Positions 45,031-53,901 of a stretch of DNA of 64,000 bases are shown here, one piece after another (position 1 is the first letter of the stretch; each line of letters opens with the position of its first letter). The translations under genes were made by a program, and so were the position numbers. This DNA is from Diaphorobacter sp. HDW4A (GTDB lineage Bacteria; Pseudomonadota; Gammaproteobacteria; Burkholderiales; Burkholderiaceae_C), in assembly GCF_011305995.1 (NCBI RefSeq), contig NZ_CP049910.1, positions 1,674,001-1,738,000 of the forward strand. Direction: 5' to 3'. The notes beneath the pieces were generated by a model. That model saw only the letters and a program-made list of their open reading frames with translations, was not told the DNA's origin and ran no database searches.

Positions 45031-46410
45031 TCAGGACGCTTTGTCCAGTAATTTCGCCAGCACATCCTTCGTCGGATACCCATCCGCTGGCAGTCCAATA
45101 CTTTTCTGAAACTCGCGCAGTCCGATGCGGGTGGCGGGGCCGGCTACGCCGTCGGGGGTGCCGGTCGCGAAGCCTTTGGCGTTGAGGGCTTCCTGCATGG
45201 ATTTGATTTCGGAGCGGGAGAGGGATTCCAGGTCTCTGGGCCAGGGGGAGGCGAGGCCTGAGCCGCCTTCGATCTGCTGGGCGATGAGGGCTACGGCGAG
45301 GGCGTAGTTGTTGGAGTTGTTGTACTTCAGCAGGGTGCGGAAGTTGTTGCCGACGAGGATGGCAGGGCCACGTACGCCTGCGGGGGTAATGATGGAGGCG
45401 TCGTCGAGGTTCGGCAGCGGCCCGCCCTCGAGGCTGCGCACGCCTTCGGCGGCCCAGGTGGAGGCGGGTTGGCTGAATTTGACTTCGGCACGGGCGAAGT
45501 CGAAATTGGCGGGCAGGCGGACTTCCGCGCCCCAGAGTTCGCCGGTCTTCCAGCCGGATTGGGCAAGGAAGTTGGCGGTGGAGTTGATCACGTCGGGGAT
45601 ACTACCCCAGATGTCGCGTTTGCCGTCGCCGTCGGCGTCGACCGCAAAGCGCTGGTAGGCCGATGGCAGGAACTGGGTGTGGCCCATGGCGCCGGCCCAG
45701 GAACCGAGCATCTGGGTGGCGGGAATGTCGCCTCGGTCGATGATCTTCAGGGCGATCAGCAGTTCGCGGCTGGCCCATTCGTAGCGGCGGCCGTCGTAGG
45801 CGAGGGTGGCGAGCGCGTCGACGGCGCGGAAGCTGCCGAAGTTCTTGCCGAAATTGCTCTCCATGCCCCAGATGGCGGCGATGACGGAGGAGGGCACGCC
45901 GTAGCGCTGCTCGGCAGCGTCGAAGGTGCGCTGGTACTTGCGGATCTGCGTTCTACCCTGGTCGATGCGCAGTTGCGAGACTGCGCCATCGAGGTAGGCC
46001 CATGGCGGGCGTGTGAATTCGGGTTGGGCGCGGTCGAGTTCGACGATGCGCGCAATGAACTGGGCGTTGCTCAGCGCAGCGCGGATGGTCTTCTCGGTGA
46101 TGCCAGCGTCGGCCGCTCGCAGCTCGAAGGACTTGAGCCACTGCCCGAAACTCTGGTTCTTGGCCGGGCCGGTGGGTGAGGGCAGCGGCGGTGCGGGCTC
46201 GATGGACGCGGGGGCGGAAGTCGATTCAGGCACCGGTGCAGGCGCAGGCGTCGGCGTTGGCGCGGGTTCAGCTGGGGCCGCTGCCGGTGGCGCCTTGCTG
46301 ACGGGGACCGAGACGGGTGGTTTGGGGGCGCTCTTGGGGGCCGATGTGCAGGCACCCAACAGAATGCTCAATGCCAGTGCACCGGCGGCAGGCTTGGCCA
46401 GTCGTTTCAT
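45031..46410 (-). CDS. Lytic murein transglycosylase (MltB family) with peptidoglycan-binding domain
   Basis: This 459-residue predicted lipoprotein cleaves glycan strands of peptidoglycan. The lipobox is LLGAC at the end of a short signal (GALALSILLGAC). A proline/alanine-rich linker of about 55 residues follows. The catalytic domain has the glutamate in IWGMESNFGK, and GSWAGAMGHTQFLPSAYQRFAVD is typical of MltB/SLT domain 3. A C-terminal peptidoglycan-binding domain 1 ends the protein (ALNAKGFATGTPDG, RIGLREFQKSIG). ATG 46410 was chosen because only it gives a lipobox at the right place; an upstream in-frame ATG at 46512 was rejected. Divergent from sbcB. Confidence 0.9.
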   Translation of the reverse strand: MKRLAKPAAGALALSILLGACTSAPKSAPKPPVSVPVSKAPPAAAPAEPAPTPTPAPAPVPESTSAPASIEPAPPLPSPTGPAKNQSFGQWLKSFELRAADAGITEKTIRAALSNAQFIARIVELDRAQPEFTRPPWAYLDGAVSQLRIDQGRTQIRKYQRTFDAAEQRYGVPSSVIAAIWGMESNFGKNFGSFRAVDALATLAYDGRRYEWASRELLIALKIIDRGDIPATQMLGSWAGAMGHTQFLPSAYQRFAVDADGDGKRDIWGSIPDVINSTANFLAQSGWKTGELWGAEVRLPANFDFARAEVKFSQPASTWAAEGVRSLEGGPLPNLDDASIITPAGVRGPAILVGNNFRTLLKYNNSNNYALAVALIAQQIEGGSGLASPWPRDLESLSRSEIKSMQEALNAKGFATGTPDGVAGPATRIGLREFQKSIGLPADGYPTKDVLAKLLDKAS

Positions 46411-46520
46411 ATTGAAAGTTTTTGTCTGGCGAGTTTCTGGGTAAATGACGTGCATTGGTCTATTGTGCAAGCTGCACGGGCATACTTGGGCCTGACCAGC
46501 CTTTGACTGCAATTTTTTAC

Positions 46521-47963
46521 ATGCACACTTTCCTCTGGCACGATTACGAAACCTTCGGTGCCGACACGCGCCGTGACCGTCCGGCGCAGTTTGCCGCCAT
46601 CCGCACCGATGCCGAACTCAACGAGATCGGCGAGCCGATGATGATCTACTGCAGGCCGTCTCCGGACTATCTGCCCGATCCGGTGTCGTGCCTGATCACC
46701 GGCATCACGCCGCAGCTCTGCCTCGAAAGAGGCCTGCCCGAGGCGGAATTTGCTGCACGCATCGAGGCCGAGATGGCGCTGCCCGGCACCATCGGCGTGG
46801 GCTACAACACCATCCGTTTTGACGACGAGATCACGCGCTTCATGTTCTGGCGCAATCTCATCGATCCGTATGCGCGCGAGTGGCAAAACCAGTGCGGGCG
46901 CTGGGATCTGCTCGATGTCGTGCGCATGACGCGCGCGCTGCGGCCTCAGGGCATCGAGTGGCCGACCAATGAGGAAGGGCAGGTGAGCTTCAAGCTCGAG
47001 TTGCTCGCAAAGGCCAACGGTCTGGTGCATGAAGCGGCGCACGATGCGCTCTCCGACGTGCGCGCGACGATTGCGCTGGCGCGGCTGATTCGCCAGCACC
47101 AGCCCAAGCTGTTTGACTATGCGCTGAGCCTGCACAAGAAGGACAAGGTGATTTCCGAACTGCGTCTGCCCGCGTCCATCGACCAGGCGCGGCCGTTTCT
47201 GCATGTCTCGGGCATGTTCCCGGCGGACCGAGGCTGTCTGGCGGTGATGTTCCCGATTGCCAGCCACCCGACCAACAAGAACGAGGTGCTGGCCTGGGAT
47301 CTGTCGCACGATCCGCGAGAGCTGGCCGATCTCGATGTGGAGACCATCCGCCTGCGCATGTTCAGCAAATCCGCCGACCTGCCCGAGGGCGTGACGCGCC
47401 TGCCGATCAAAACGGTGCACCTGAACAAGTCGCCGATGGTGGTGGGCAACGTGAACACGTTGACGCCCCAGATGGCCGAGCGCTGGGGCATTGATCTGGA
47501 CGCCGCCGCGCAGAACGCACTGAAGGCGCGCGAGCTGCCGGACATGAGCGCGATCTGGAAGGAGGTTTTCAAACGACCTCCGCAGGAGCCCTCGGACGTG
47601 GATCAGGATCTGTACGGCGGCTTTGTCGGCAACGAGGACCGACGTCGTTTGAACCATTTGCGCACGCTGTCTCCCTCCGAACTCGCGACGGCGCGCACCG
47701 GCTTTGACGATCCGCGTCTGGCCGAGATTCTCTGGCGCTACCGCGCACGCAATTTTCCCGAGACCTTGTCGCCCGAAGATCAGGAGCGCTGGGAGACGCT
47801 GCGTCACGACATGCTGGTGGACGGCGTGAGCGGCACGCGTACCTTCGATGCGCTGTTCGCGCAGCTCGACGAGCTGGGCGGCAACACCGAGAGCGAGCGT
47901 GATGCGGAGTTGCTTGAAGCGGTGTATGACTACGCCGAGTCGATCTCGCCCGATCTGGGCTGA
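46521..47963 (+). CDS. sbcB: Exodeoxyribonuclease I
   Basis: This 480-residue 3'-5' exonuclease on single-stranded DNA acts in recombination and mismatch repair. The DEDDh exonuclease domain begins FLWHDYETFGADTRRDRPAQFAAIRTD with the acidic pair in HDYET. GVGYNTIRFDDEITRFMFWRNLIDPY and HDALSDVRATIALA follow. The C-terminal SH3-like and helical regions are present, and length matches E. coli SbcB. ATG 46521 (MHTFLWHDYETFG) fits the family; an upstream in-frame start at 46455 was rejected. Sirtuin follows 40 bases later. Confidence 0.94.
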   Translation: MHTFLWHDYETFGADTRRDRPAQFAAIRTDAELNEIGEPMMIYCRPSPDYLPDPVSCLITGITPQLCLERGLPEAEFAARIEAEMALPGTIGVGYNTIRFDDEITRFMFWRNLIDPYAREWQNQCGRWDLLDVVRMTRALRPQGIEWPTNEEGQVSFKLELLAKANGLVHEAAHDALSDVRATIALARLIRQHQPKLFDYALSLHKKDKVISELRLPASIDQARPFLHVSGMFPADRGCLAVMFPIASHPTNKNEVLAWDLSHDPRELADLDVETIRLRMFSKSADLPEGVTRLPIKTVHLNKSPMVVGNVNTLTPQMAERWGIDLDAAAQNALKARELPDMSAIWKEVFKRPPQEPSDVDQDLYGGFVGNEDRRRLNHLRTLSPSELATARTGFDDPRLAEILWRYRARNFPETLSPEDQERWETLRHDMLVDGVSGTRTFDALFAQLDELGGNTESERDAELLEAVYDYAESISPDLG

Positions 47964-47982
47964 TCGCGAGGCGATTCCGGCA

Positions 47983-48006
47983 GACCGATAGACCGATAGA
48001 CCGATG
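47983..48006 (+). repeat. Short tandem repeat, 8-base unit GACCGATA, ending in the sirtuin start codon
   Basis: GACCGATA at 47983-47990 and 47991-47998 is followed by GACCGATG at 47999-48006, whose ATG is the sirtuin start. It fills the space where a ribosome site should be; no Shine-Dalgarno match is visible there. Confidence 0.75.
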
Positions 48007-48870
48007 AATCCCTCCGAATCGACCAAGGCGCAGCAGCCTGCCGAGGATGCGGGCGCGCAGCTCGCCGCATTCCTGCAGCGCCATCCCGGGCTCGTCGTGC
48101 TGACCGGCGCGGGCGTGAGCACCGCGAGCGGCATTCCCGACTACCGTGATCTCAAGGGACAGTGGAAGCGGCCACAGCCCGTCACCTATCAGGCCTTCAT
48201 GGGGGCAGAGCACACGCGCCAGCGCTACTGGGCGCGCAGTCTGGTGGGTTGGCGCACGTTTGGGCAAGCACGGCCCGGTGCGGCACACCATGCGCTGGCG
48301 CAGCTGGAGGAAGCGGGCTGGATCGATTTGCTGATCACCCAGAACGTCGACGGTTTGCATGAGGCCGCAGGCAGCCGCGCGGTGGTGGACTTGCATGGGC
48401 GGCTCGACACGGTGCGCTGCATGGAATGCGAGCGGCGGTTTTCGCGCGCGCAGTGGCAGGATGCGCTGGTGGACGCCAACCCCGGCTGGGCGCAACGCAC
48501 AGCGCTCTCGGCGCCCGATGGCGATGCCGATCTGGAGGCGGTGGATTTTTCGGACTTCGTGATTCCGCCGTGTCCGCATTGCGGCAGCCGTCTGCTCAAG
48601 CCCGATGTGGTGTTCTACGGCGAATCCGTGCCGCGTGAGCGGGTGGAACGCAGCCTGCGGGCTGTGCAACGGGCGCGCGGTGTGCTGGTGCTGGGCTCGT
48701 CGCTGATAGTCTATTCGGGCTACCGCTTCGTGCTGGCGGCCGAGGAGGCGGGTATCCCGGTGGCGGCGGTCAATCGCGGTACGACGCGCGGTGATACAGC
48801 ATTTGTGCTCAAGCTCGATGCCGATGTGGGTGAGACGCTGCGAGCTGCCGCATCCATCCTACAAGGCTGA
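48004..48870 (+). CDS. NAD-dependent protein deacylase (sirtuin, Sir2 family)
   Basis: This 288-residue sirtuin removes acyl groups from lysine using NAD+. NAD-binding motif GAGVSTASGIPDYRD is near residue 37, TQNVDGLH and the catalytic histidine in DLHGRLD near residue 132. The zinc-binding cysteines are in RCMECERRF and CPHCGSRL, then PDVVFYGESVP. The C-terminal GSSLIVYSGYRFV is the family's final NAD contact. Its start codon is the end of a three-copy 8-base tandem repeat. It follows sbcB by 40 bases in the same direction. Confidence 0.92.
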   Translation: MNPSESTKAQQPAEDAGAQLAAFLQRHPGLVVLTGAGVSTASGIPDYRDLKGQWKRPQPVTYQAFMGAEHTRQRYWARSLVGWRTFGQARPGAAHHALAQLEEAGWIDLLITQNVDGLHEAAGSRAVVDLHGRLDTVRCMECERRFSRAQWQDALVDANPGWAQRTALSAPDGDADLEAVDFSDFVIPPCPHCGSRLLKPDVVFYGESVPRERVERSLRAVQRARGVLVLGSSLIVYSGYRFVLAAEEAGIPVAAVNRGTTRGDTAFVLKLDADVGETLRAAASILQG

Positions 48871-48891
48871 ATCGCAAAGCTTGGTAGCCTT

Positions 48892-48915
48892 CGAATCCGA
48901 ATCCGAATCCGAATA
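48892..48915 (+). repeat. Short tandem repeat, 6-base unit CGAATC
   Basis: Three copies of CGAATC and one CGAATA lie 23 bases before the start of the AI-2E-family gene, in its leader. There is no Shine-Dalgarno site between the repeat and the ATG. Confidence 0.75.
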
Positions 48916-48938
48916 CAACACAAACAGCCCACACGACC

Positions 48939-51443
48939 ATGGTTGGTGAACAGAACAATCCGGCGGATGCTCCGTCAACAGCCCGCGCACGGACGCGTCG
49001 CGAGGGCGATACCAGTCGCCCTGCCATTGAGCGCTCGCCCAACCTGCACTCTGCCATCCGCGCCGCGTCGGGTGAACTGCCGATTGCCGGAATCCGCGTG
49101 TTTCTGAGCCTCGGCATCGCCGCGTTGGTGATTGCGGCGCTGTATTTCGGGCGCTCGGTGTTGGTGCCGCTGGCGCTGGCGGTACTCTTCAGCTTCGTGC
49201 TGAATCCGTTGGTGTCGGTGCTCAAACGCTGGGGCGTTCCCAAGATTCTGGCGGTGGTCAGCGTGGTGGCTGCGGCGCTGGTGGTGCTCGGTGTGGCGGG
49301 GCTCTTCGTCGGTAACGAGGTGCGCGGCCTCAGTGAACAACTGCCGTCTTACCAGTCGAACATCCGTGCCAAGCTGCGTGATCTGCGCACGCAGATCCGT
49401 GCACCTGGCATGTTCGAAGGGGCCAAGAAGACCTTCGATGTGGTACAGCGCGAGGTGGAGGCTGCGAATGCCGAATCTGCGCCCGCCAAACGTGGCCCGA
49501 CGGTGCAGAAGGTGCAGGTGGTACCGACCGAGAAATCCTCCATCGACCAGGCCAAGCTGGCGCTGGAAGGCGCGATGGGGCCGCTGTCGGATGCCGCGCT
49601 GGTGCTGGTGTTTGCGATCTTCATTCTGCTCGACCGTGAGGATCTGCGCGACCGCATGTTGCGCCTGTGGGGCCAGAACCTGCACCGCGCGACCGACGCA
49701 ATGGACGAGGCGGGGGAGCGCATCTCGCGCTACCTGAGCATGCAGCTGCTGGTGAATGTGAGCTACGGCATTCCGATGGCGGCTGGGCTCTGGTTGATCG
49801 GCGTGCCGGGCGCGCTGCTGTGGGGTGCGCTGGCCTCGGTAATGCGCTTCGTGCCTTATGTCGGGCCGATGATTTCGGCGGTATTTCCGTTGGCGCTGGC
49901 GTTTGCCGTTGATCCCGGCTGGCAACTGGTGCTGTGGACGCTGGCGCTGATCGTGGTGCTTGAGCTCATCAGCAACAACGTCATCGAGCCGTGGCTCTAC
50001 GGTTCGAGCACGGGGCTTTCGGCGATGTCGCTGATCGTCGCGGCGACCTTCTGGACGGCGATGTGGGGCCCCATCGGGTTGATCATGTCCACACCGCTCA
50101 CCGTGTGCCTGCTGGTGATCGGCAAGTACCTGCCGCAGCTCGCGTTTCTCGACATCCTGTTGGGCAGCCAGCCGGTGCTTGATGAGTCCACGCGCATCTA
50201 CCAGCGCCTGTTGGCCGACGACCCCGACGAGGCCAGCGAGATCAGTCTGCAGATCGTGCAGGACAAGGATGATTCGGTGCAGGCCTTCTATGGCAGCGCA
50301 GGCGTGGCCGTGTTGCGCATGGCGGTGGGTGACCATTCGCAGGCCGCGACGGCCGAACACCGGTTGCGCGTGGTCGACGGCATGGACGAGGTGCTCGACG
50401 AACTGGAGGAGCAGTACCCGTCGACCCGTCAGCCCGGTGTGCCGCGCGTGCTGAGCATGGGTGGCAAGTGGGAGATCGACCAGCTCGCTGCACGCATGGT
50501 GGCGCATTGCCTCGAGATCGACGGCTACGGCGTGCGTTGCGCGAGCAGCGACGTGCTCTCAAATAACTCCGCAGTAGAGCGTCCCCAGATATCGCGCGGC
50601 GATGTGGTCTGCGTGAGCTGGATGTCTACCGAGCCGCACGCTGCGGCGCGCAATCTGTGCCGCCGCATCCGCCGCGCTTGGCCGCATGCGCGCATCGTGC
50701 TGCTGCTGTGGAATCTGCCGCATCAGGAGCTTTCTCAGGATCAAATGAGCGATCAAGGCGCGAAGCTCGGCGCGGACGAAATCACCACCACGCTCGACGC
50801 TGCTGTGGGCGAGGTGCGCGCGCTGCTGGGAGACTCTGCCGCGCCGGCGTTCGAGCCCGCCCCGCTTCCGAAGAATGAGGAAAAGCGCCTCAAGGCGCTC
50901 GAGGCCAGCGGGGCGCTCGAGAGTGAGCATTTCAAGCAGATCAGCCAGCAGATCGCCAAGCGCGCGGCGGACATCTTCGATATTCCGCTGGCCGCTGTAG
51001 GACTGATCGACCGCACACAGGAACACATCGTCGCGATGTATGGTGGCCTGACCGACGACGACGCGCTGCCCGATGAAGTGCCGCGCCGCTTCGAGCATGC
51101 GCATGGCCGGAATGATGCGCTCGCTTCATTCGTGGTGGCCGACGATGAAATGCTGCAGGTCGTCGATCTCAAGCACGATCACCGCTTTGCGGGCAACGCC
51201 GCATTCAACAGCGTAGGCGTGCGCTTCTACGCGGCCGCTCCCATTCGCGACAAAGCGGGGCTAGTGCTTGGCGTGCTGTGCCTTGCAGACACAGCGCCGC
51301 GCGAACTCGACAAGCGCGAGTTGCGACTGTTGCAGGCCATGGCCAACGACGTGATGGAAGAATGGAAGGGCATCGAGTTGCCTGAGCCGGAAATCGAAGG
51401 GCCGGCCAACTCGGCCACCGTGGGGCAGGCCGTGCCGGATTGA
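48939..51443 (+). CDS. AI-2E family transporter fused to a cobalamin-binding-like domain and a GAF domain
   Basis: This 834-residue protein has an N-terminal AI-2E/UPF0118 membrane domain to about residue 415, with several helices (VFLSLGIAALVIAALYFG, VSVVAAALVVLGVAGLFVG, ALVLVFAIFILL) and MRFVPYVGPMIS. A cytosolic alpha/beta region at about residues 500-625 (VPRVLSMGGKWEIDQLAARMVAHCLEIDGYG, DVVCVSWMS) recalls B12-binding folds but has no DxHxxG. A GAF-like domain follows at about 655-815 (IFDIPLAAVGLIDR, GVRFYAAAPIRD). AI-2E proteins are usually about 350 residues. The role is unknown; a sensor-regulated transporter is suggested. It starts 68 bases after the sirtuin. Confidence 0.85.
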   Translation: MVGEQNNPADAPSTARARTRREGDTSRPAIERSPNLHSAIRAASGELPIAGIRVFLSLGIAALVIAALYFGRSVLVPLALAVLFSFVLNPLVSVLKRWGVPKILAVVSVVAAALVVLGVAGLFVGNEVRGLSEQLPSYQSNIRAKLRDLRTQIRAPGMFEGAKKTFDVVQREVEAANAESAPAKRGPTVQKVQVVPTEKSSIDQAKLALEGAMGPLSDAALVLVFAIFILLDREDLRDRMLRLWGQNLHRATDAMDEAGERISRYLSMQLLVNVSYGIPMAAGLWLIGVPGALLWGALASVMRFVPYVGPMISAVFPLALAFAVDPGWQLVLWTLALIVVLELISNNVIEPWLYGSSTGLSAMSLIVAATFWTAMWGPIGLIMSTPLTVCLLVIGKYLPQLAFLDILLGSQPVLDESTRIYQRLLADDPDEASEISLQIVQDKDDSVQAFYGSAGVAVLRMAVGDHSQAATAEHRLRVVDGMDEVLDELEEQYPSTRQPGVPRVLSMGGKWEIDQLAARMVAHCLEIDGYGVRCASSDVLSNNSAVERPQISRGDVVCVSWMSTEPHAAARNLCRRIRRAWPHARIVLLLWNLPHQELSQDQMSDQGAKLGADEITTTLDAAVGEVRALLGDSAAPAFEPAPLPKNEEKRLKALEASGALESEHFKQISQQIAKRAADIFDIPLAAVGLIDRTQEHIVAMYGGLTDDDALPDEVPRRFEHAHGRNDALASFVVADDEMLQVVDLKHDHRFAGNAAFNSVGVRFYAAAPIRDKAGLVLGVLCLADTAPRELDKRELRLLQAMANDVMEEWKGIELPEPEIEGPANSATVGQAVPD

Positions 51444-51444
51444 T

Positions 51445-52077
51445 TCAGCGCTGCGGCTCCTGCGCGAGCCATTCGTCCCGTGTGATGCGGTACAGGCAAT
51501 GCGGGCGAACCGGATGGCCCTCGGGTACGGCGGGGTGGTCGAAGTGGTCCTCAGGACGCGAATGCATGCCAAGGCGTTGCATCACAGCACGCGAGCGCAG
51601 ATTTTCACGCGATGTGAACGAGACGATCTCGGGCAGCTTGAGCGTCTCGAAGCCCGCACGCATCGCCAGTTGCGCCGCCTCGCTTGCCAAGCCTTTGCCC
51701 CAGAACGGCCGCGCGAGGCGCCAGCCGATTTCCACGCAAGGTGAAAAGGGCAGTTCAGCAATCGGCACATGTATGCCGACGAAGCCAATGAACTGCGGAT
51801 CGGCTCCGCCCGGCTGCAGCCAGTCCGTCGCCCAGAATCCCCAACCACGTTCCTCGATCAGCGCGCGCATGCGTGAGGCGTGCGCATCGCTCTGTTCGCG
51901 CGAGAGCAGGGCGGGGAAGTGGCGCATGACCTGCGGGTCACAGTTCAGCGCCCCAAACGGCTCGAAATCCGCCTTGGTCCATTGCCGCAGCCGCACGCGA
52001 TTCGTGCGCAGTTCACTCTCGGGGATGTGGACATGCGCGGGCAGATCGAACGGGAGTGCGGGCTGGGCTGGGGTCAC
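51445..52077 (-). CDS. GNAT family N-acetyltransferase (RimJ/RimL-like)
   Basis: This 210-residue acetyltransferase starts with the typical LRTNRVRLRQWTKADFEPFG. The acetyl-CoA-binding motif region is EIGWRLARPFWGKGLASEAAQLAMRAGFETL near residue 110-140, and later VMQRLGMH. Members acetylate protein N-termini or small amines. It lies 12 bases after upp on the same strand, so the two are probably co-transcribed. It meets the AI-2E gene with a one-base gap. The substrate is unknown. Confidence 0.9.
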   Translation of the reverse strand: MTPAQPALPFDLPAHVHIPESELRTNRVRLRQWTKADFEPFGALNCDPQVMRHFPALLSREQSDAHASRMRALIEERGWGFWATDWLQPGGADPQFIGFVGIHVPIAELPFSPCVEIGWRLARPFWGKGLASEAAQLAMRAGFETLKLPEIVSFTSRENLRSRAVMQRLGMHSRPEDHFDHPAVPEGHPVRPHCLYRITRDEWLAQEPQR

Positions 52078-52089
52078 TCTGGTTGGTGT

Positions 52090-52734
52090 TTACTTGGTGC
52101 CGAAGATGCGGTCGCCAGCGTCGCCCAGACCCGGCAGGATGTAGCCGTGGTCGTTGAGCTCGCGGTCGATGGCCGCGGTGAAGATCGGCACGTCGGGGTG
52201 GCTCTTTTGCATGGTTGCCACACCCTCGGGGGCGGCCAGCAGGCAGACGAACTTGATCGAGCGTGGGTTCAGCTTCTTGAGGCGATCCACGGCGGCGGCG
52301 GCGGAGTTGCCGGTGGCCAGCATCGGGTCGACCACGATGATGTCGCGCTCTTCCATCTCGGAAGGCATCTTGAAGTAGTACTCGACCGGCTGCAGTGTCT
52401 CGGGATCGCGGTACAGGCCGATGTGGCCGATGCGTGCGCCGGGAATCACGTTGAGCATGCCGTCAAGAAAACCGTTGCCAGCGCGCAGGATGGACACGAG
52501 CACCTGCTTCTTGCCATCGATCACCTTGCCGGTCATCTTCTCCATCGGGGTCTCGATCTCGAGATCCTGAAGTGGCATGTCGCGCGTGATTTCATAGGCC
52601 ATCAGCGTGCTCAGTTCGCCGAGCAGACGGCGGAAGCTGTTGGTGCTGGCGTCCTTCTTGCGCATCAGCGTGAGCTTGTGCTGGACGAGGGGGTGGGTGA
52701 TGACGGTGACTTTGGCGGTGTTGGTGGTGCTCAT
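52090..52734 (-). CDS. upp: Uracil phosphoribosyltransferase
   Basis: This 214-residue salvage enzyme makes UMP from uracil and PRPP. The N-terminal [27 protein letters not shown] and ISRDMP-like [17 protein letters not shown] are family marks. The PRPP-binding segment is [18 protein letters not shown] near residue 125, and the uracil-binding loop is near the C-terminus ([20 protein letters not shown]). It is followed by the GNAT gene on the same strand. Confidence 0.95.
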   Translation of the reverse strand: MSTTNTAKVTVITHPLVQHKLTLMRKKDASTNSFRRLLGELSTLMAYEITRDMPLQDLEIETPMEKMTGKVIDGKKQVLVSILRAGNGFLDGMLNVIPGARIGHIGLYRDPETLQPVEYYFKMPSEMEERDIIVVDPMLATGNSAAAAVDRLKKLNPRSIKFVCLLAAPEGVATMQKSHPDVPIFTAAIDRELNDHGYILPGLGDAGDRIFGTK

Positions 52735-52863
52735 GGCTGTTTTTGTTTTTTGCGAAGTGAAATTCCGGAGATGAAGTCTGCCAGAAACCTAAGCCTGCTA
52801 TGGCCTCGGGGTGGAATTTCCGAGAGCCATTCGCTGGATTGTCAAGATCTTCAATTATCGCTC

Positions 52864-52880
52864 GCCCGAAAAGTTCGGGC
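52864..52880. other. Inverted repeat downstream of the dehydratase gene
   Basis: GCCCGAA (52864-52870) and TTCGGGC (52874-52880) form a 7-base stem around three bases, 14 bases past the dehydratase stop on the minus strand. No T run follows, so it is a weak terminator candidate. Confidence 0.4.
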
Positions 52881-52893
52881 TCCGCTTGTCGAA

Positions 52894-53865
52894 TCACTGA
52901 CCGCCAAGCAACTGCCCGTAGTTCGCCAGATCCACATTCCCGCCACTGATGATGAAGCCCACGCGCTTGCCCTTGAGGTCAATGCCGCTGTGCCGCGCGC
53001 CCGCCAGCGACAGCGCTCCGGTCGGCTCGACCACGATCTTCATGCGCTGCGCATAGAAGCGCATGCTCTCGACCAGCTGGGCGTCACTCGCGGTGACGAT
53101 GTCGGTCACGTCGCGGCGGATGATGGCAAAGGTGATGTCGCCCAGCGCCTGCGTCTGCGCGCCATCGGCGAGCGTCTTGGGCGTGTCGATCTTGACGATC
53201 TCACCCTTGCGCAGCGACTGCTGGGCGTCGTTGCCCGCCTCGGGCTCGACGCCGTAGACCTGGCATTGCGGCGCCAGCCCTTGGGCCGCCAGCAGCGTGC
53301 CGGACAGCAGACCGCCGCCGCCCAGCGGTGCGAAGAGGTAGTCCAGGTCGGGCACCTCCTGCAGCAACTCCAGCGCCGCCGTGCCCTGGCCAGCGATCAC
53401 ATGCGGATGGTTGTAGGGCGGCACCAACGTCATGCCGCGCTCGCTCGCGACCCGCTGGCTGATCGCCTCACGGTCCTCGGTGAAACGGTCGTAGGTGATG
53501 ACCTCGGCCCCATAGCCGCGCGTGGCGGCCAGTTTGGCCGCTGGTGCATCCTCGGGCATCACGATGGCCGCAGGCATGCCCAGAATCCGCGCCGACAGCG
53601 CAATCGCCTGCGCATGGTTACCGGAAGAGAACGCCAGCACACCGCGCCTTTTCTGCTCAGGCGTGAACTGCACCAGCGTGTTGTAGCCCCCGCGAAACTT
53701 GAACGCGCCCATGCGCTGCAGGTTCTCGCACTTGAAGAACAACTCAGCGCCCAGTAGCGCGTTGGCCGTGGTCGAGCGCATCACCGGCGTGCGGTGGGCA
53801 ACGCCCTGCAGCCGCTCGGCGGCGGCCACGACATCGGCAAAAGTGGGGAGGGCGGTGGTGGTCAT
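52894..53865 (-). CDS. Threonine/serine dehydratase family protein (fold-type II PLP enzyme)
   Basis: This 323-residue PLP enzyme has the lysine in MGAFKFRGGYN near residue 56, SSGNHAQAIALSA near 80 and the phosphate-binding loop PLGGGGLLSG near 180. There is no regulatory ACT domain, so it matches catabolic threonine dehydratases, serine racemases and threo-3-hydroxyaspartate dehydratases rather than biosynthetic IlvA. The reaction would be dehydration of a beta-hydroxy amino acid to a 2-oxo acid. It follows the GST gene by 36 bases on the same strand. Confidence 0.88.
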   Translation of the reverse strand: MTTTALPTFADVVAAAERLQGVAHRTPVMRSTTANALLGAELFFKCENLQRMGAFKFRGGYNTLVQFTPEQKRRGVLAFSSGNHAQAIALSARILGMPAAIVMPEDAPAAKLAATRGYGAEVITYDRFTEDREAISQRVASERGMTLVPPYNHPHVIAGQGTAALELLQEVPDLDYLFAPLGGGGLLSGTLLAAQGLAPQCQVYGVEPEAGNDAQQSLRKGEIVKIDTPKTLADGAQTQALGDITFAIIRRDVTDIVTASDAQLVESMRFYAQRMKIVVEPTGALSLAGARHSGIDLKGKRVGFIISGGNVDLANYGQLLGGQ

Positions 53866-53901
53866 CTGGCTTGGTTCCTTTATCTCTTCAACGATTTGTC
53901 T

